Source of the DNA: Spirochaetota bacterium
GTDB lineage: Bacteria; Spirochaetota; Spirochaetia; Treponematales; UBA12059
Length of the DNA: 37,202 nt
Assembly: GCA_018815555.1 (NCBI GenBank)
Contig: JAHIWF010000318.1
Location: 1-37,202, forward strand
Direction of reading: 5' to 3'
The notes beneath the pieces are model-generated. The model saw nothing but the letters and a program-made list of their open reading frames with translations, made no database searches and was not told the origin of the DNA. Positions 13,918-22,062 of the stretch are shown here, piece by piece (the first letter of the stretch is position 1; every line of letters starts with the position of its first letter). A program made the position numbers and the translations under genes.

Positions 13918-14880
13918 TTACTGCCGGCTGATTTCCCAGGCTTTGTGAGCATTTGGCCGAAAATCTTCGGGTATGGTGGATGCACTGATGTCGCGGCTGT
14001 TCAGTTCCGGCAGCAGCGCAGCATCGAAGCGCAAGTCGCGCGAGTTGGTGGAAAAATACAGTAAGCCGTCGGGAGCCAGCAGCTTAGCGCATAACTGCAC
14101 CAGCTCCGGCCAATGCCGATTGGTATCCAGAAAGCCAGTCATTTTTTTGGAGTTGGAGAAGGTGGGAGGGTCAAGAATGATGCGATCGTAGCGTATTGTC
14201 GAATGAGCTGCGTCTTTCAGAAATTCTATGGCATCGGTCCGGATCCCCTGATACAAAGCAGTATCCAACCCATTCAGGCGGATATTCCGTTCCGCCCAGG
14301 CCAGATAGGTATTTGAAAGATCCACCGCATGCACCAGCGCAGCCCCGCCGGCCAGAGCACACACCGAAAAACTACCGGTATAGCAGAAGAGGTTTAAAAC
14401 CCGCATCCCCCCCGCTTCGGAGCGCAGACGCTGGCGTAAGGGCCGGTGGTCCATAAAAAGGCCGGTATCCAGGTACTCATGCAGATTGACCAGATAGGCC
14501 AGCCCGTGTTCATGAACTGTTTTCAGCTGTGCTTCTGGTGCGCTTGTCTTTTCATATTGATCCTCGACACCCAGCCGCCGCCGCACTTTAACATGAATAT
14601 TATCCGGCGCGATAGCCAGAGCCTGGCTCGTCGCCTGTTTCATCAGTTCCAGCCAGGCAAGCTCTTCGTCCTCCGGTTTTTCGTAGGGGCGCTCAAACAA
14701 AGCCAGGAGTGCTTCGTCGCCATAGCGCTCCACCAACAGAGGAATTTCAGGAATATCGCGGTCATAGACCCGGTAGCAGTCGGTTTCGGTACGCCGTCCC
14801 CATTTTGCCAGGTGACGATCACGTTTAAGCAGCCGGTTCAACAGATAGGCTTGCTGTTGCTCATCTTTTTCGGAAGGCAT
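13918..14880 (-). CDS. RlmK-like 23S rRNA (guanine-N7) methyltransferase
   Basis: SAM-dependent class I methyltransferase of 320 aa, similar to the C-terminal half (RlmK) of the E. coli RlmKL fusion, which makes m7G2069. It begins with the family N-terminal segment (NRLLKRDRHLAKWGRR...CYRVYDRDIPE), then has the SAM-binding motif RVLNLFCYTGSFSV (about 159-172) and the hallmark DPPTFSNSKKM. It is a stand-alone enzyme here, lacking the THUMP-RlmL half. Its ATG lies 9 nt after the rex stop, so the two form an operon; AAGGA sits very close to the start. An RlmI-type m5C enzyme is less likely, since the Cys-containing motif of that family is not seen. Confidence 0.8.
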   Translation of the reverse strand: MPSEKDEQQQAYLLNRLLKRDRHLAKWGRRTETDCYRVYDRDIPEIPLLVERYGDEALLALFERPYEKPEDEELAWLELMKQATSQALAIAPDNIHVKVRRRLGVEDQYEKTSAPEAQLKTVHEHGLAYLVNLHEYLDTGLFMDHRPLRQRLRSEAGGMRVLNLFCYTGSFSVCALAGGAALVHAVDLSNTYLAWAERNIRLNGLDTALYQGIRTDAIEFLKDAAHSTIRYDRIILDPPTFSNSKKMTGFLDTNRHWPELVQLCAKLLAPDGLLYFSTNSRDLRFDAALLPELNSRDISASTIPEDFRPNAHKAWEISRQ

Positions 14881-14889
14881 GTCCTTAAA

Positions 14890-15528
14890 TCAGGCCAGTT
14901 CCATAATCCGGCGCTTTACACACAGCATAGCAAAGCCGGAAGAAAGATCCTCGTTCTGTACCACAACATGCTCGGGCGTGCGCACCTTAAAATTGGTAAA
15001 ATTCCAGATAGCCAGAATACCGGCCGATACCAGCAGGTCAGTCAAATCCTGGGCAATATCGCGGGGCACGGTAAGAACGGCCAGGGCGATTTTCATCTCG
15101 GACACCTTCTCTTGCAGCTTGTCCAGTGAATATACGGGAACGTCATGGATGCGGGTACCGGCTTTCTGAGGTGAATTATCGAAAGCCGCTACAAAATTAA
15201 GGCCATGCGAACGGAAGCCGGGAAAACCGATAAGTGCGCTGCCCAAGTGTCCGGCGCCGACCAGAATAGCGTTGTTCACCTCGTCCCAACGCAAAAAGTG
15301 TACGATGGCATTAACCAGTTCCTCCACCGGATAACCCTTCTTGGGCTTGCCGACGATACCGGTTATGGCCAGATCCTTGCGCACCTGAATCGGTTCTAGC
15401 TCCAACTCGCTGGCGATACGGGTGGCCGAAATATATTGCAGACCTTCTTCCAGCGCTGCCCTGGTAATTAGCAGGTAAGAAGGCAGGCGACGCACTGATG
15501 GCGCTGAAAGGACTTTCACTTTGGGCAT
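14890..15528 (-). CDS. rex: Redox-sensing transcriptional repressor Rex
   Basis: Rex represses fermentation and respiration genes and releases DNA when NADH rises. The 212-aa protein has the N-terminal winged-helix domain (SVRRLPSYLLITRAALEEGLQYISATRIASEL... VRKDLAITG) and a Rossmann domain with the NAD(H) motif VGAGHLGSALIGF (about 91-103). The C-terminal domain-swap helix is shorter than in some homologues. The ATG at 15528 has GGAG 8 nt upstream. It heads an operon with the RlmK-like gene and has its own promoter. I found no clear TTGTGAA-n6-TTCACAA Rex operator upstream, so autoregulation is not supported here. Confidence 0.92.
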   Translation of the reverse strand: MPKVKVLSAPSVRRLPSYLLITRAALEEGLQYISATRIASELELEPIQVRKDLAITGIVGKPKKGYPVEELVNAIVHFLRWDEVNNAILVGAGHLGSALIGFPGFRSHGLNFVAAFDNSPQKAGTRIHDVPVYSLDKLQEKVSEMKIALAVLTVPRDIAQDLTDLLVSAGILAIWNFTNFKVRTPEHVVVQNEDLSSGFAMLCVKRRIMELA

Positions 15529-15564
15529 ACAATCTCCGTTATGAACAGTGTAGATAACAATATA

Positions 15565-15593
15565 ATATTAAAATATCTAAATGGAAATAGCAA
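15565..15593 (-). promoter_or_regulatory. rex promoter
   Basis: The minus strand reads TTGCTA, 17 bp, TAATAT within an AT-rich stretch. The predicted start at about 15558 leaves a 30-nt leader before the rex ATG. Confidence 0.6.
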
Positions 15594-15688
15594 CACATTA
15601 TTTTTATATATATGAATAATGCTAATACTAAATTAATGAAAAACGATAGATTTGGATTGGCTGCAATCGTTGGAAGTGAATTCGCGGT

Positions 15689-15740
15689 AAAAAAAAAGAA
15701 AAGCTCCGTGGAAAAAGGAGGTAAAACCACGGAGCTTTTT
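15689..15740. terminator. Terminator downstream of the pyrFE / cyclic-nucleotide-binding operon
   Basis: A perfect 11-bp stem AAGCTCCGTGG (15701-15711) / CCACGGAGCTT (15727-15737). On the minus strand it is followed by a T-rich run (positions 15698-15689), on the plus strand by TTTTT. It ends the minus-strand operon and can work in both directions. The rest of the gene-free stretch 15529-15832 holds the rex promoter and AT-rich sequence with no convincing gene. Confidence 0.85.
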
Positions 15741-15832
15741 GTAGAACGTTAGACTACTGCATAAATATACATAAAAAGTGTCATTTATGCAAGCTGTATG
15801 TATACCTAAAGTACTGATATATCCCTGATCCA

Positions 15833-16357
15833 TCAGTCGGCAAACAGGCTTTCCACCATCGAGTCGATATCGTCCTGGCAGGCATCGCAGCGCCGTTCGT
15901 AAGCCAGCTCTTGGTTGACCATGCGAAGCTTGCGCAGCAGGCTGTAAATGATAACCAGCAGTATCTTATTGCCGGATTCCGGATACTTCTTTATGAACTG
16001 CACCAGATCTTTCCGGGCAATACGGATAATATGAACCGAACCGGTACTGGTCACTGTGGCTGTTCGCTTCACATTCATGAAAATTCCGGCCTCGCCGAAA
16101 ACATCGCCCGGCCCGAGCGAATTAACGTACACCGATCGGCCCTCGGCTTCGCGCACGCTGATGCTTACCGTACCCTCCATGATGCCGTAAAAGTGGTTGC
16201 CGGTGTCGTTTTCCTCCAGTATCACCTCGCCTTCGGCATAGCTGACCAACTCCGACACCGATAGCAGATCGAGTATCTGCCCGTCGGTCAGGAATTTAAA
16301 CGAAATGATGCTGCGCACCTGATCAATATGCTTCAGATTTGCCAATAAATCTGCCAT
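15833..16357 (-). CDS. Cyclic-nucleotide-binding domain protein without a DNA-binding domain
   Basis: The 174-aa protein is a single cNMP-binding (Crp-type) domain: LLSVSELVSYAEGEVILEENDTGNHFYGIMEG, then the phosphate-binding cassette FGEAGIFMNVKRTATV (about residues 88-103), which keeps the Glu and Arg needed for cAMP or cGMP. A C-terminal helix ends in RRCDACQDD with a C-x-x-C pair. There is no helix-turn-helix, so it is a ligand-sensing adaptor rather than a Crp regulator. AGGAGG precedes the ATG, and only 11 nt separate it from the pyrFE stop, so the genes share a transcript. Known spirochaetes make cAMP with many cyclases, which fits this kind of receptor. Confidence 0.85.
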   Translation of the reverse strand: MADLLANLKHIDQVRSIISFKFLTDGQILDLLSVSELVSYAEGEVILEENDTGNHFYGIMEGTVSISVREAEGRSVYVNSLGPGDVFGEAGIFMNVKRTATVTSTGSVHIIRIARKDLVQFIKKYPESGNKILLVIIYSLLRKLRMVNQELAYERRCDACQDDIDSMVESLFAD

Positions 16358-16368
16358 GAAGTTCCTCC

Positions 16369-17814
16369 TTATTCAGCGTCGGCGTAGGCTTCCATGCTAC
16401 TGCGGGCGGCTGGGTCAATCAGGCCGAGATCTTCACACAAGGCAAACAGCTCGCGCACATGAAAAAAGGCGTGCAGTGCAACCTGCTGGCCTTCCATATC
16501 GCGCCGTCCCTGCCGCCCGCGCTCAATAAGCACAGCCAGATCCTCGATTACCAGGCCTTCTTCGCGCAGTATCTGGATAGCCTCCAGTTTGGAAGCGCCA
16601 GTGGTTATCAGGTCATCCACCAGTAGGGCTTTTTGGCCGGGTTCAAAGCGACCCTCAACCCGGACGCCGGTACCGTGGTCCTTGGCCGGCATGCGCGGCC
16701 AAATCATGGGTTTGCCCAGTTTCAGCGACAGGGCGGTGGCCAGCGGCAGTGCAGCCGCCGGAATACCGGCGATACAGTCGAATTCAAGCCCGGCGGCGGC
16801 ATGGGCATAGGCCTCGGCTACCGCGTCCAGCAGAGCCGGCGAGGCGATAACCCGCCGCAGATCCACATAAAACGGCGAAATCTTGCCGCTTTTCAGCGTA
16901 AAACTGCCGGTTTTAAAACAGCCGGTTTCCACTAAGCCGGCCATGACCCGGCGTTTAAGCAAATCGATACGGTTATAGCCGCTAAAGACGGCCGGCTGAC
17001 CGGCGGCTTTTCCGGCAGCAGGGGAAGTACCAGCCACTTTTCCGGCCGCTTCCATGCTCTTCTGCATGGCCTGCACAAAGCCGGCGGCAGCTTCTCCAGG
17101 CTTTTCGGCACCAGCCACGGCCCGCGCCACCACCGGAAGGATGCCCAGCCCGTCGGCACGCGCGCCGGCCTGCCAGGCCCGGCCGATCTCACCGCCCTGT
17201 GCACCGATGCCCGGAGCCAGAAACCAGGCTTCCGGTACAGCCGCACGTATGGTGGCCAGCGCCCGCTCATCATTACCGGCCACCACCAGCCCGACCCGCT
17301 CCGACCATGAACAGCATTCGGCGGCTACCCGGGCGTACAGCGGCTGCCCGTCCAGCACAATATCCTGAAAGACTCCGGCCCGCGGATTACTGGTACGTGC
17401 CAGCAGGAACACGGCCTTGCCCGCATGAGCCAGGAACGGGTCTACCGCGTCACGCCCCATATACGGGCTCAAAGTAACACAATCAGCCTTCAGGCGAGAA
17501 AAACAGGCTTCGGCATAGGCTTCGGCGGTATTTCCGATATCGCAACGCTTGGCATCCAGAATCACCGGACATTCTTCCGGAATATGCGCAATCAGCTGTT
17601 CCAGAACGGTCCAACCCTCGGCCCCCAGAGCTTCATAAAAAGCACTGTTGGGTTTGTAACAGGCCGCGAAGGGTACGGTCGCGTCAACGATACGCCGGGC
17701 CCAATCCAGTATGTCCGAAGGCTTGCGGCTGCCGCCCAGGCTGGGATCCAGTCCCACACACAATAAGGTTCCCTTCTGCCGGAAAGCAGTACTGATTCTG
17801 TCGAAAAAATCCAC
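16369..17814 (-). CDS. Orotidine 5'-phosphate decarboxylase - orotate phosphoribosyltransferase fusion
   Basis: The last two steps of UMP synthesis are in one 481-aa chain. Residues 1-~255 are a type 2 (PyrF) decarboxylase: CVGLDPSLGGSR (19-30) and DAKRCDIGNTAEAY (87-100), with the catalytic D87/K89/D92 pattern. A Gly/Ala/Pro-rich linker (about 255-285) leads to residues ~290-481, the PyrE domain with the PRPP motif ALLVDDLITTGASKLEA. The order PyrF-PyrE is the reverse of the animal UMP synthase. Translation starts at a GTG (17814) with GGGGGAGG 5 nt upstream; no ATG lies near. It is the first gene of the operon with the cyclic-nucleotide-binding protein. A TGGTATACC palindrome sits 20 nt upstream of the start. 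Confidence 0.92.
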   Translation of the reverse strand: MDFFDRISTAFRQKGTLLCVGLDPSLGGSRKPSDILDWARRIVDATVPFAACYKPNSAFYEALGAEGWTVLEQLIAHIPEECPVILDAKRCDIGNTAEAYAEACFSRLKADCVTLSPYMGRDAVDPFLAHAGKAVFLLARTSNPRAGVFQDIVLDGQPLYARVAAECCSWSERVGLVVAGNDERALATIRAAVPEAWFLAPGIGAQGGEIGRAWQAGARADGLGILPVVARAVAGAEKPGEAAAGFVQAMQKSMEAAGKVAGTSPAAGKAAGQPAVFSGYNRIDLLKRRVMAGLVETGCFKTGSFTLKSGKISPFYVDLRRVIASPALLDAVAEAYAHAAAGLEFDCIAGIPAAALPLATALSLKLGKPMIWPRMPAKDHGTGVRVEGRFEPGQKALLVDDLITTGASKLEAIQILREEGLVIEDLAVLIERGRQGRRDMEGQQVALHAFFHVRELFALCEDLGLIDPAARSSMEAYADAE

Positions 17815-17995
17815 GTGTTCCTCCCCCGTTGCTGGTATACCAGTTTGCCGCTACTGTAGCCTAAAGCCAGGCTTATTTCCAGAGCGACGAATGATTTGAA
17901 TGTTAAAATCTCCGTTTTCTCTTGTTGCCGGGGTGTTTTTCCCCTACATTTGCAGTATACTGAAATTACGTGTTGTTTATATGGAGGTTACATAT

Positions 17996-19405
17996 ATGAG
18001 ACGAAAAATAATTGCACTTGCTGTGGCCATGCTTTTCATGCTTCCTGGAATATATGCACAGGAAACGGCCGAAGAGACTCCGGCCACCGGCGGCGCACTG
18101 GCCTTTGCAGCTGGTCTTTCTCTGGGTGCAGACAGTATTCCCATAGTGAAGGATGGTGTAACCACTATGGTCACCTGGAACGTACTCGGCTTCCAGCCGG
18201 ATCTGGCCTTTGGCAACTTCGGTGTCGGCCTGGATCTTACCCTGCGCTTCCGTATCTATCCCGAGCCTGACACGGCTTTGGCCATCTATCCCGGCGACTG
18301 GATCCCCGAGGGTGACAACATCTTCCAGGGCATACTGGATATTTATCTGCCAAAAATCCAGTACGTACGCTACGGCCATCAGGGTGATCCGCTATATGTC
18401 AAACTGGGGTCTATCGAAGATCTTACCATCGGCAACGGCTTTCTGATGGGCAATTACGCCAATACCCGCTTCCTGCCCAGCCAGCGCATCTTTGGTGCCA
18501 GCTTCCGGCTGGACGGTGCGCTGTTCAACTTCCCCTGGGTGGGGCTGGAAGTCCTTACCGGCAACCTGGCCCGTTTCGACGTTATCGGCACCAGGCTGTT
18601 TGTACGGCCGCTGACCGGCCTGGAACTGCCCATACTTAAAGACATGCAGGTAGGTGGTTCGTTCATAACCGACCGCAATCCCGAACTATACCGTGATTAC
18701 GATAGCGACAGCTCCACAAGCCTGCCTGCTGTGGCCATGGGTAGTGCGGACATTCTGTTGCCAATTATCGGCGGCGCAGTATTCCCCCTGGCGGCCTTTA
18801 CCGAAATCGGTTTTCAGAGTGAAAACCGCATCGGCTGGATGCTTGGCGCTGGCGGCCGCCTGGTCAGCTTTATTACCTACGGAGCACAATTGCGTCTGAT
18901 CGGTCCGGGCTTCATTCCCAATTATTTTGATGCCAACTACGATCTGTTCCGCCCCGAAAAAGCATCTCTTCTGCAGAATGCTCCAGCCGCGGATGATGAA
19001 GGTTTTGCCGGCTGGTTCGGCAGTCTCGGCACAAGCCTGTTCGAAGACAAAATCATGTTCTCGGTAAACGTTGAAGGGCCCTTTGCGGCCAAGCCACTGG
19101 CAGTTTCGGACAATCCTTCGCTGTATCCGCACGTACGCGCGGTTGCCGGCGTGGCCGAAGGGCTGATCGGCGGCTTCAGCTTTAACTTTGCCTACGATAA
19201 ATATTACCTGGGCCGATCCGAAGACAGAACCTTCTGGGCGGACCTGATCGATCCGAATGACGCGGTAATCACTGCCGCCTTCAATTATTCTACCGGAGGG
19301 GCCATGTTCACACTACTGTATAACCTGACCTACAATCCGGACAAGCCGGAAGGAGAGAGCCAATTTGACATCACGTCCAGTCTCTCTACATCCATCAAAT
19401 TCTGA
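17996..19405 (+). CDS. Predicted outer-membrane beta-barrel protein
   Basis: The 469-aa protein starts at the ATG at 17996, with GGAGG 8 nt upstream, which gives a classical signal peptide (MRRKIIALAVAMLFMLPGIYA, cut before QE). The remainder has alternating hydrophobic residues, many aromatic and Gly residues, no membrane helices, and ends in a strand finishing with Phe (SLSTSIKF), typical of an outer-membrane barrel. A central segment from residue 146 (GNGFLMGNYAN...) is clearly homologous to residues 407 onward (GHGLIMRNYAN...) of the next gene product. Function is unknown; a porin or structural outer-membrane role is plausible. The two genes are 26 nt apart and probably co-transcribed. 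Confidence 0.75.
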   Translation: MRRKIIALAVAMLFMLPGIYAQETAEETPATGGALAFAAGLSLGADSIPIVKDGVTTMVTWNVLGFQPDLAFGNFGVGLDLTLRFRIYPEPDTALAIYPGDWIPEGDNIFQGILDIYLPKIQYVRYGHQGDPLYVKLGSIEDLTIGNGFLMGNYANTRFLPSQRIFGASFRLDGALFNFPWVGLEVLTGNLARFDVIGTRLFVRPLTGLELPILKDMQVGGSFITDRNPELYRDYDSDSSTSLPAVAMGSADILLPIIGGAVFPLAAFTEIGFQSENRIGWMLGAGGRLVSFITYGAQLRLIGPGFIPNYFDANYDLFRPEKASLLQNAPAADDEGFAGWFGSLGTSLFEDKIMFSVNVEGPFAAKPLAVSDNPSLYPHVRAVAGVAEGLIGGFSFNFAYDKYYLGRSEDRTFWADLIDPNDAVITAAFNYSTGGAMFTLLYNLTYNPDKPEGESQFDITSSLSTSIKF

Positions 19406-19431
19406 TACACGCGGCAGCGCAGGAGGTTTTT

Positions 19432-21735
19432 ATGCGTAAATACCGGTTATTCTGGCTGATACTGTTCGGCCTTGTCAGCATGGCAATGCTGAATGCTCAA
19501 CAGGCCGGCAACCAGGCCCTAGTCATCGAGTTTATCGATGGCAATAATTTCTCTTATACAGATGCCACTGGAATCGTGTACACCTATCCCAATGGCGTTA
19601 TGGAAGGCGACACCATACCGGTTGGCGCAACCGTTAATACCGGACTGCGTACTTCGGCCGAGCTGCGTATTGCCCCTAACGGCACCCTGATAAAACTAGC
19701 AGCCAGTACCGCTTTTCAAGTGCAGGCTATAGCCACCCAGGACCGCAATACCAACACCTTCGCTCTGGTAGCCGGTAAAGTGCGAGCGGTAGCCGCCCGT
19801 GGTTCCAGCTATGACATCCTTACCTCCACCACCGTTTGCGGTGTACGCGGTACCGACTTTACCATGGCGTATGAGGAGGGCACAAAAGCCCTACTTATGG
19901 TAAAAAAAGGTATTGTGGAATTCGGCGAACGCGGTGCAGACGGCATAATTAACCCGGTTATGGTAAACGCCGGCCAGTTCTCCGAGTTCTTCAGCAGCTT
20001 TGCTCCGCAGGAATTCACCCAGGAACTCTTCGATCAGGAATATGGCGACATGGATATACCAGTGGAGCGCCTGCCGGTAGAAGAAGAGCTGGCTGAAGAA
20101 GTTAGCGAAGAACCTGAAGAGGAAGCTGAAGAAGTAAAAGAAGAAGCGGTTGAAGAAGTAGCCGAGACCACAGAAGCGGCACCTGCCTCTGGTGTTACCG
20201 GTGCAGCCATTGCAGCCACTCCGGCAGCGACCGGAACTGAAAGCGAAGCTGAAGCTGAAGCTGAAACGCCCAAGGCTCCGGCTGCTAACAGTGCAATAGT
20301 AACTTGGCTGCAGGAAGTGCTTGGCATGGAAATCGGTGCCATAACCATCGGCGACCAGGTCTGGTCAAAAGCGGTTATTCAGCCGACCTTCCAGATTGGC
20401 AAACTGAAGACCGCCCTGTATCTGCCTATCATCTACAGCAGCAATCTCTTTGATCCGGACGACTGGTACAAACCCTCCGGCAACAGCGAATGGTCTTTTG
20501 GTACCGATATCGGCTGGAAAGACAACACCGTTGCCGCCCTGCTGGACGCCACCCGCGACTTGGCCCTTAAAATCCGCTATCTGGAATACGGCAACCAGCA
20601 GTTCGACCCCTTCTTCTTTAAAGTGGGTAACGTAAACAGCTTTACCATCGGCCACGGCCTGATCATGCGCAACTATGCCAATGACAGCGACTTCCCCGCA
20701 ACCCGCCACCTGGGCTTTAACCTTGGCCTGGATATGCAGAAGTGGGGCTTCGAGATTCTGACCAATGATCTTACCCAGCCGGAAATAATCGGCGGCCGCC
20801 TGTACGGACGCCCGGTAGCCGGCAGCAAGATCGCCTTCGGTGTATCTGCGGTAACCGACCTGTTCCCGGCCAAGGCTCTGGACTCCGAAGAAGCGGGCAC
20901 TACTGCCGAAGACTTTGGCAACCCGCTCTTTGCCGGCGTCGGCCTGGATCTGGATATTCCGATCGTTGCCAGCCCGGTATTCGGCATCAAGCTGTTCGGC
21001 GACATTGCCGGCATGCTGCCCTATATCCGCAACGACTACACCCTTCCTGGCCAGGATCTCCGTGCGAAGGGGTTCGGCTTGGATATGCTGTGGTATGAAA
21101 ACCAGCTGCGCAACTGGGGAGCCGCCGCCGGTTTCCTGGGCAACATCCTCTTCGTCAACTATCGCCTGGAGTACCGCTACTTTACCGGCGCTTTCCGTCC
21201 GGCCTTCTTTGACGCCGGTTACGAACGCCGCCGCATGGAAACAGTGCAGCAGTATGCCGCCTATCTGGCCGATCCGGCCTCCATTGCCCAGAGTCCCAAC
21301 GTAATGGGTATTTACGGCGAAGGCGGTGCCAGCCTGCTTAAAGACAAACTGTCGTTCACCTTCGGCTATTTCTGGCCCTTCGACATCACGGCAGACGTCG
21401 ATTCCATCGTCGGCACCGAAGACTATTTTAAAGCCCAACTGGTAGTGCTTAAAGGCCTGGTTCCGGTAGTCGACATCTCCGGCTCCATCATCTACGAGCG
21501 CCGCAACTTTATTCCCACCCTGCTTAACAAAGAGGGCGGCAGCCCCAGCCTGTTCGACGAAAACACCACCTTCGGCGGCGAACTGGTAATGCCGATTCCC
21601 ACCGCGCCCTTCCTGAGCCTGGCTATCATGGTAAGTACTACCCTGGCCCGCGAGGAGAACGGTGAAATCATGCAGTTAGACGGCAAGCCGGTAATGCAGC
21701 CACTGATTACCCTGGAAACCCGTCTGCGCTTCTAA
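19432..21735 (+). CDS. FecR-domain protein with acidic linker and C-terminal outer-membrane barrel
   Basis: The 767-aa protein has a signal peptide (residues 1-22, ...AMLNA-QQ). Residues ~30-170 form a FecR domain (GDTIPVGATVNTGLRTSAELRI, ALVAGKVRAVA, TVCGVRGTDFTM), a beta-rich periplasmic domain first known from iron-dicitrate signalling. Residues ~205-285 are a Glu/Ala-rich linker with EEEAEEVKEEA-like repeats. Residues ~290-767 are a barrel paralogous to the upstream protein (shared NYAN and GRLYGRP/TRLFVRP motifs), ending in LETRLRF. AGGAGG sits just before the ATG. The FecR part probably lies in the periplasm while the barrel anchors it. No sigma factor or TonB receptor is adjacent, so FecR-type signalling is not supported; a structural or peptidoglycan-binding role is as likely. 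Confidence 0.75.
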   Translation: MRKYRLFWLILFGLVSMAMLNAQQAGNQALVIEFIDGNNFSYTDATGIVYTYPNGVMEGDTIPVGATVNTGLRTSAELRIAPNGTLIKLAASTAFQVQAIATQDRNTNTFALVAGKVRAVAARGSSYDILTSTTVCGVRGTDFTMAYEEGTKALLMVKKGIVEFGERGADGIINPVMVNAGQFSEFFSSFAPQEFTQELFDQEYGDMDIPVERLPVEEELAEEVSEEPEEEAEEVKEEAVEEVAETTEAAPASGVTGAAIAATPAATGTESEAEAEAETPKAPAANSAIVTWLQEVLGMEIGAITIGDQVWSKAVIQPTFQIGKLKTALYLPIIYSSNLFDPDDWYKPSGNSEWSFGTDIGWKDNTVAALLDATRDLALKIRYLEYGNQQFDPFFFKVGNVNSFTIGHGLIMRNYANDSDFPATRHLGFNLGLDMQKWGFEILTNDLTQPEIIGGRLYGRPVAGSKIAFGVSAVTDLFPAKALDSEEAGTTAEDFGNPLFAGVGLDLDIPIVASPVFGIKLFGDIAGMLPYIRNDYTLPGQDLRAKGFGLDMLWYENQLRNWGAAAGFLGNILFVNYRLEYRYFTGAFRPAFFDAGYERRRMETVQQYAAYLADPASIAQSPNVMGIYGEGGASLLKDKLSFTFGYFWPFDITADVDSIVGTEDYFKAQLVVLKGLVPVVDISGSIIYERRNFIPTLLNKEGGSPSLFDENTTFGGELVMPIPTAPFLSLAIMVSTTLAREENGEIMQLDGKPVMQPLITLETRLRF

Positions 21736-21789
21736 ATCTCTATTGACCAGCTGCCGGTAATAAGTCCGGCAGGCTGTACCAGCTATTCG

Positions 21790-21820
21790 GCTGCCCGTCT
21801 ATATGGCGGGCAGCTTTTTT
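21790..21820 (+). terminator. Terminator of the outer-membrane gene pair
   Basis: GCTGCCCG...CGGGCAGC with a short loop is followed by TTTTTT. A second stem, CTGCCGG/CCGGCAG, lies just upstream at 21750-21771. The rest of the 327-nt gap (to 22062) is GC-rich, with Pro-codon-like low-complexity sequence and the mutL promoter; no other gene is evident. Confidence 0.85.
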
Positions 21821-22027
21821 CATCTGCCGGGGTATCAGCCTACCCGGCGGCGAAATCCCCCTACTTCCGCCAACTCGGCGGCCGCTCCAGTCACCCGGAC
21901 GAGCCAAAGCGCCGTCAGCCAATCCCGTCAGCCAACCCCTTCAGCCACCGGAAACCCCGACAGCCGGCCCCATCGGCCATTGCCTTTGCGCCCCTTGCCG
22001 CTGCCTGGCGTGCCCCCGGCAGCGGTG

Positions 22028-22056
22028 GTGACAAAAGCGCTCGCAGTCAGTACCAT
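22028..22056 (+). promoter_or_regulatory. mutL promoter, leaderless geometry
   Basis: GTGACA, 17-bp spacer, TACCAT, then 6 nt to the mutL ATG at 22063. The predicted transcription start coincides with the start codon, and no strong Shine-Dalgarno sequence is present. Confidence 0.45.
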
Positions 22057-22062
22057 AGGGCT

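Noticed and set aside
15529-15564. Rex operator controlling rex itself
   Set aside because: I looked for TTGTGAA-n6-TTCACAA-like sites near the rex promoter and saw none.
15539-15833. Two small minus-strand frames in the rex upstream gap
   Set aside because: They overlap the rex promoter and a clear terminator, are AT-rich, and lack ribosome binding sites.
17900-17995. 32-residue extension of the first outer-membrane protein
   Set aside because: The ATG at 17996 has GGAGG and yields a normal signal peptide; the extension would bury it.
20365-21438. A 357-codon open frame on the minus strand inside the FecR-barrel gene
   Set aside because: It lies antisense to a protein with a signal peptide, domains and a paralogue. 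The long frame is a by-product of GC-rich codon bias, and its translation resembles no family.
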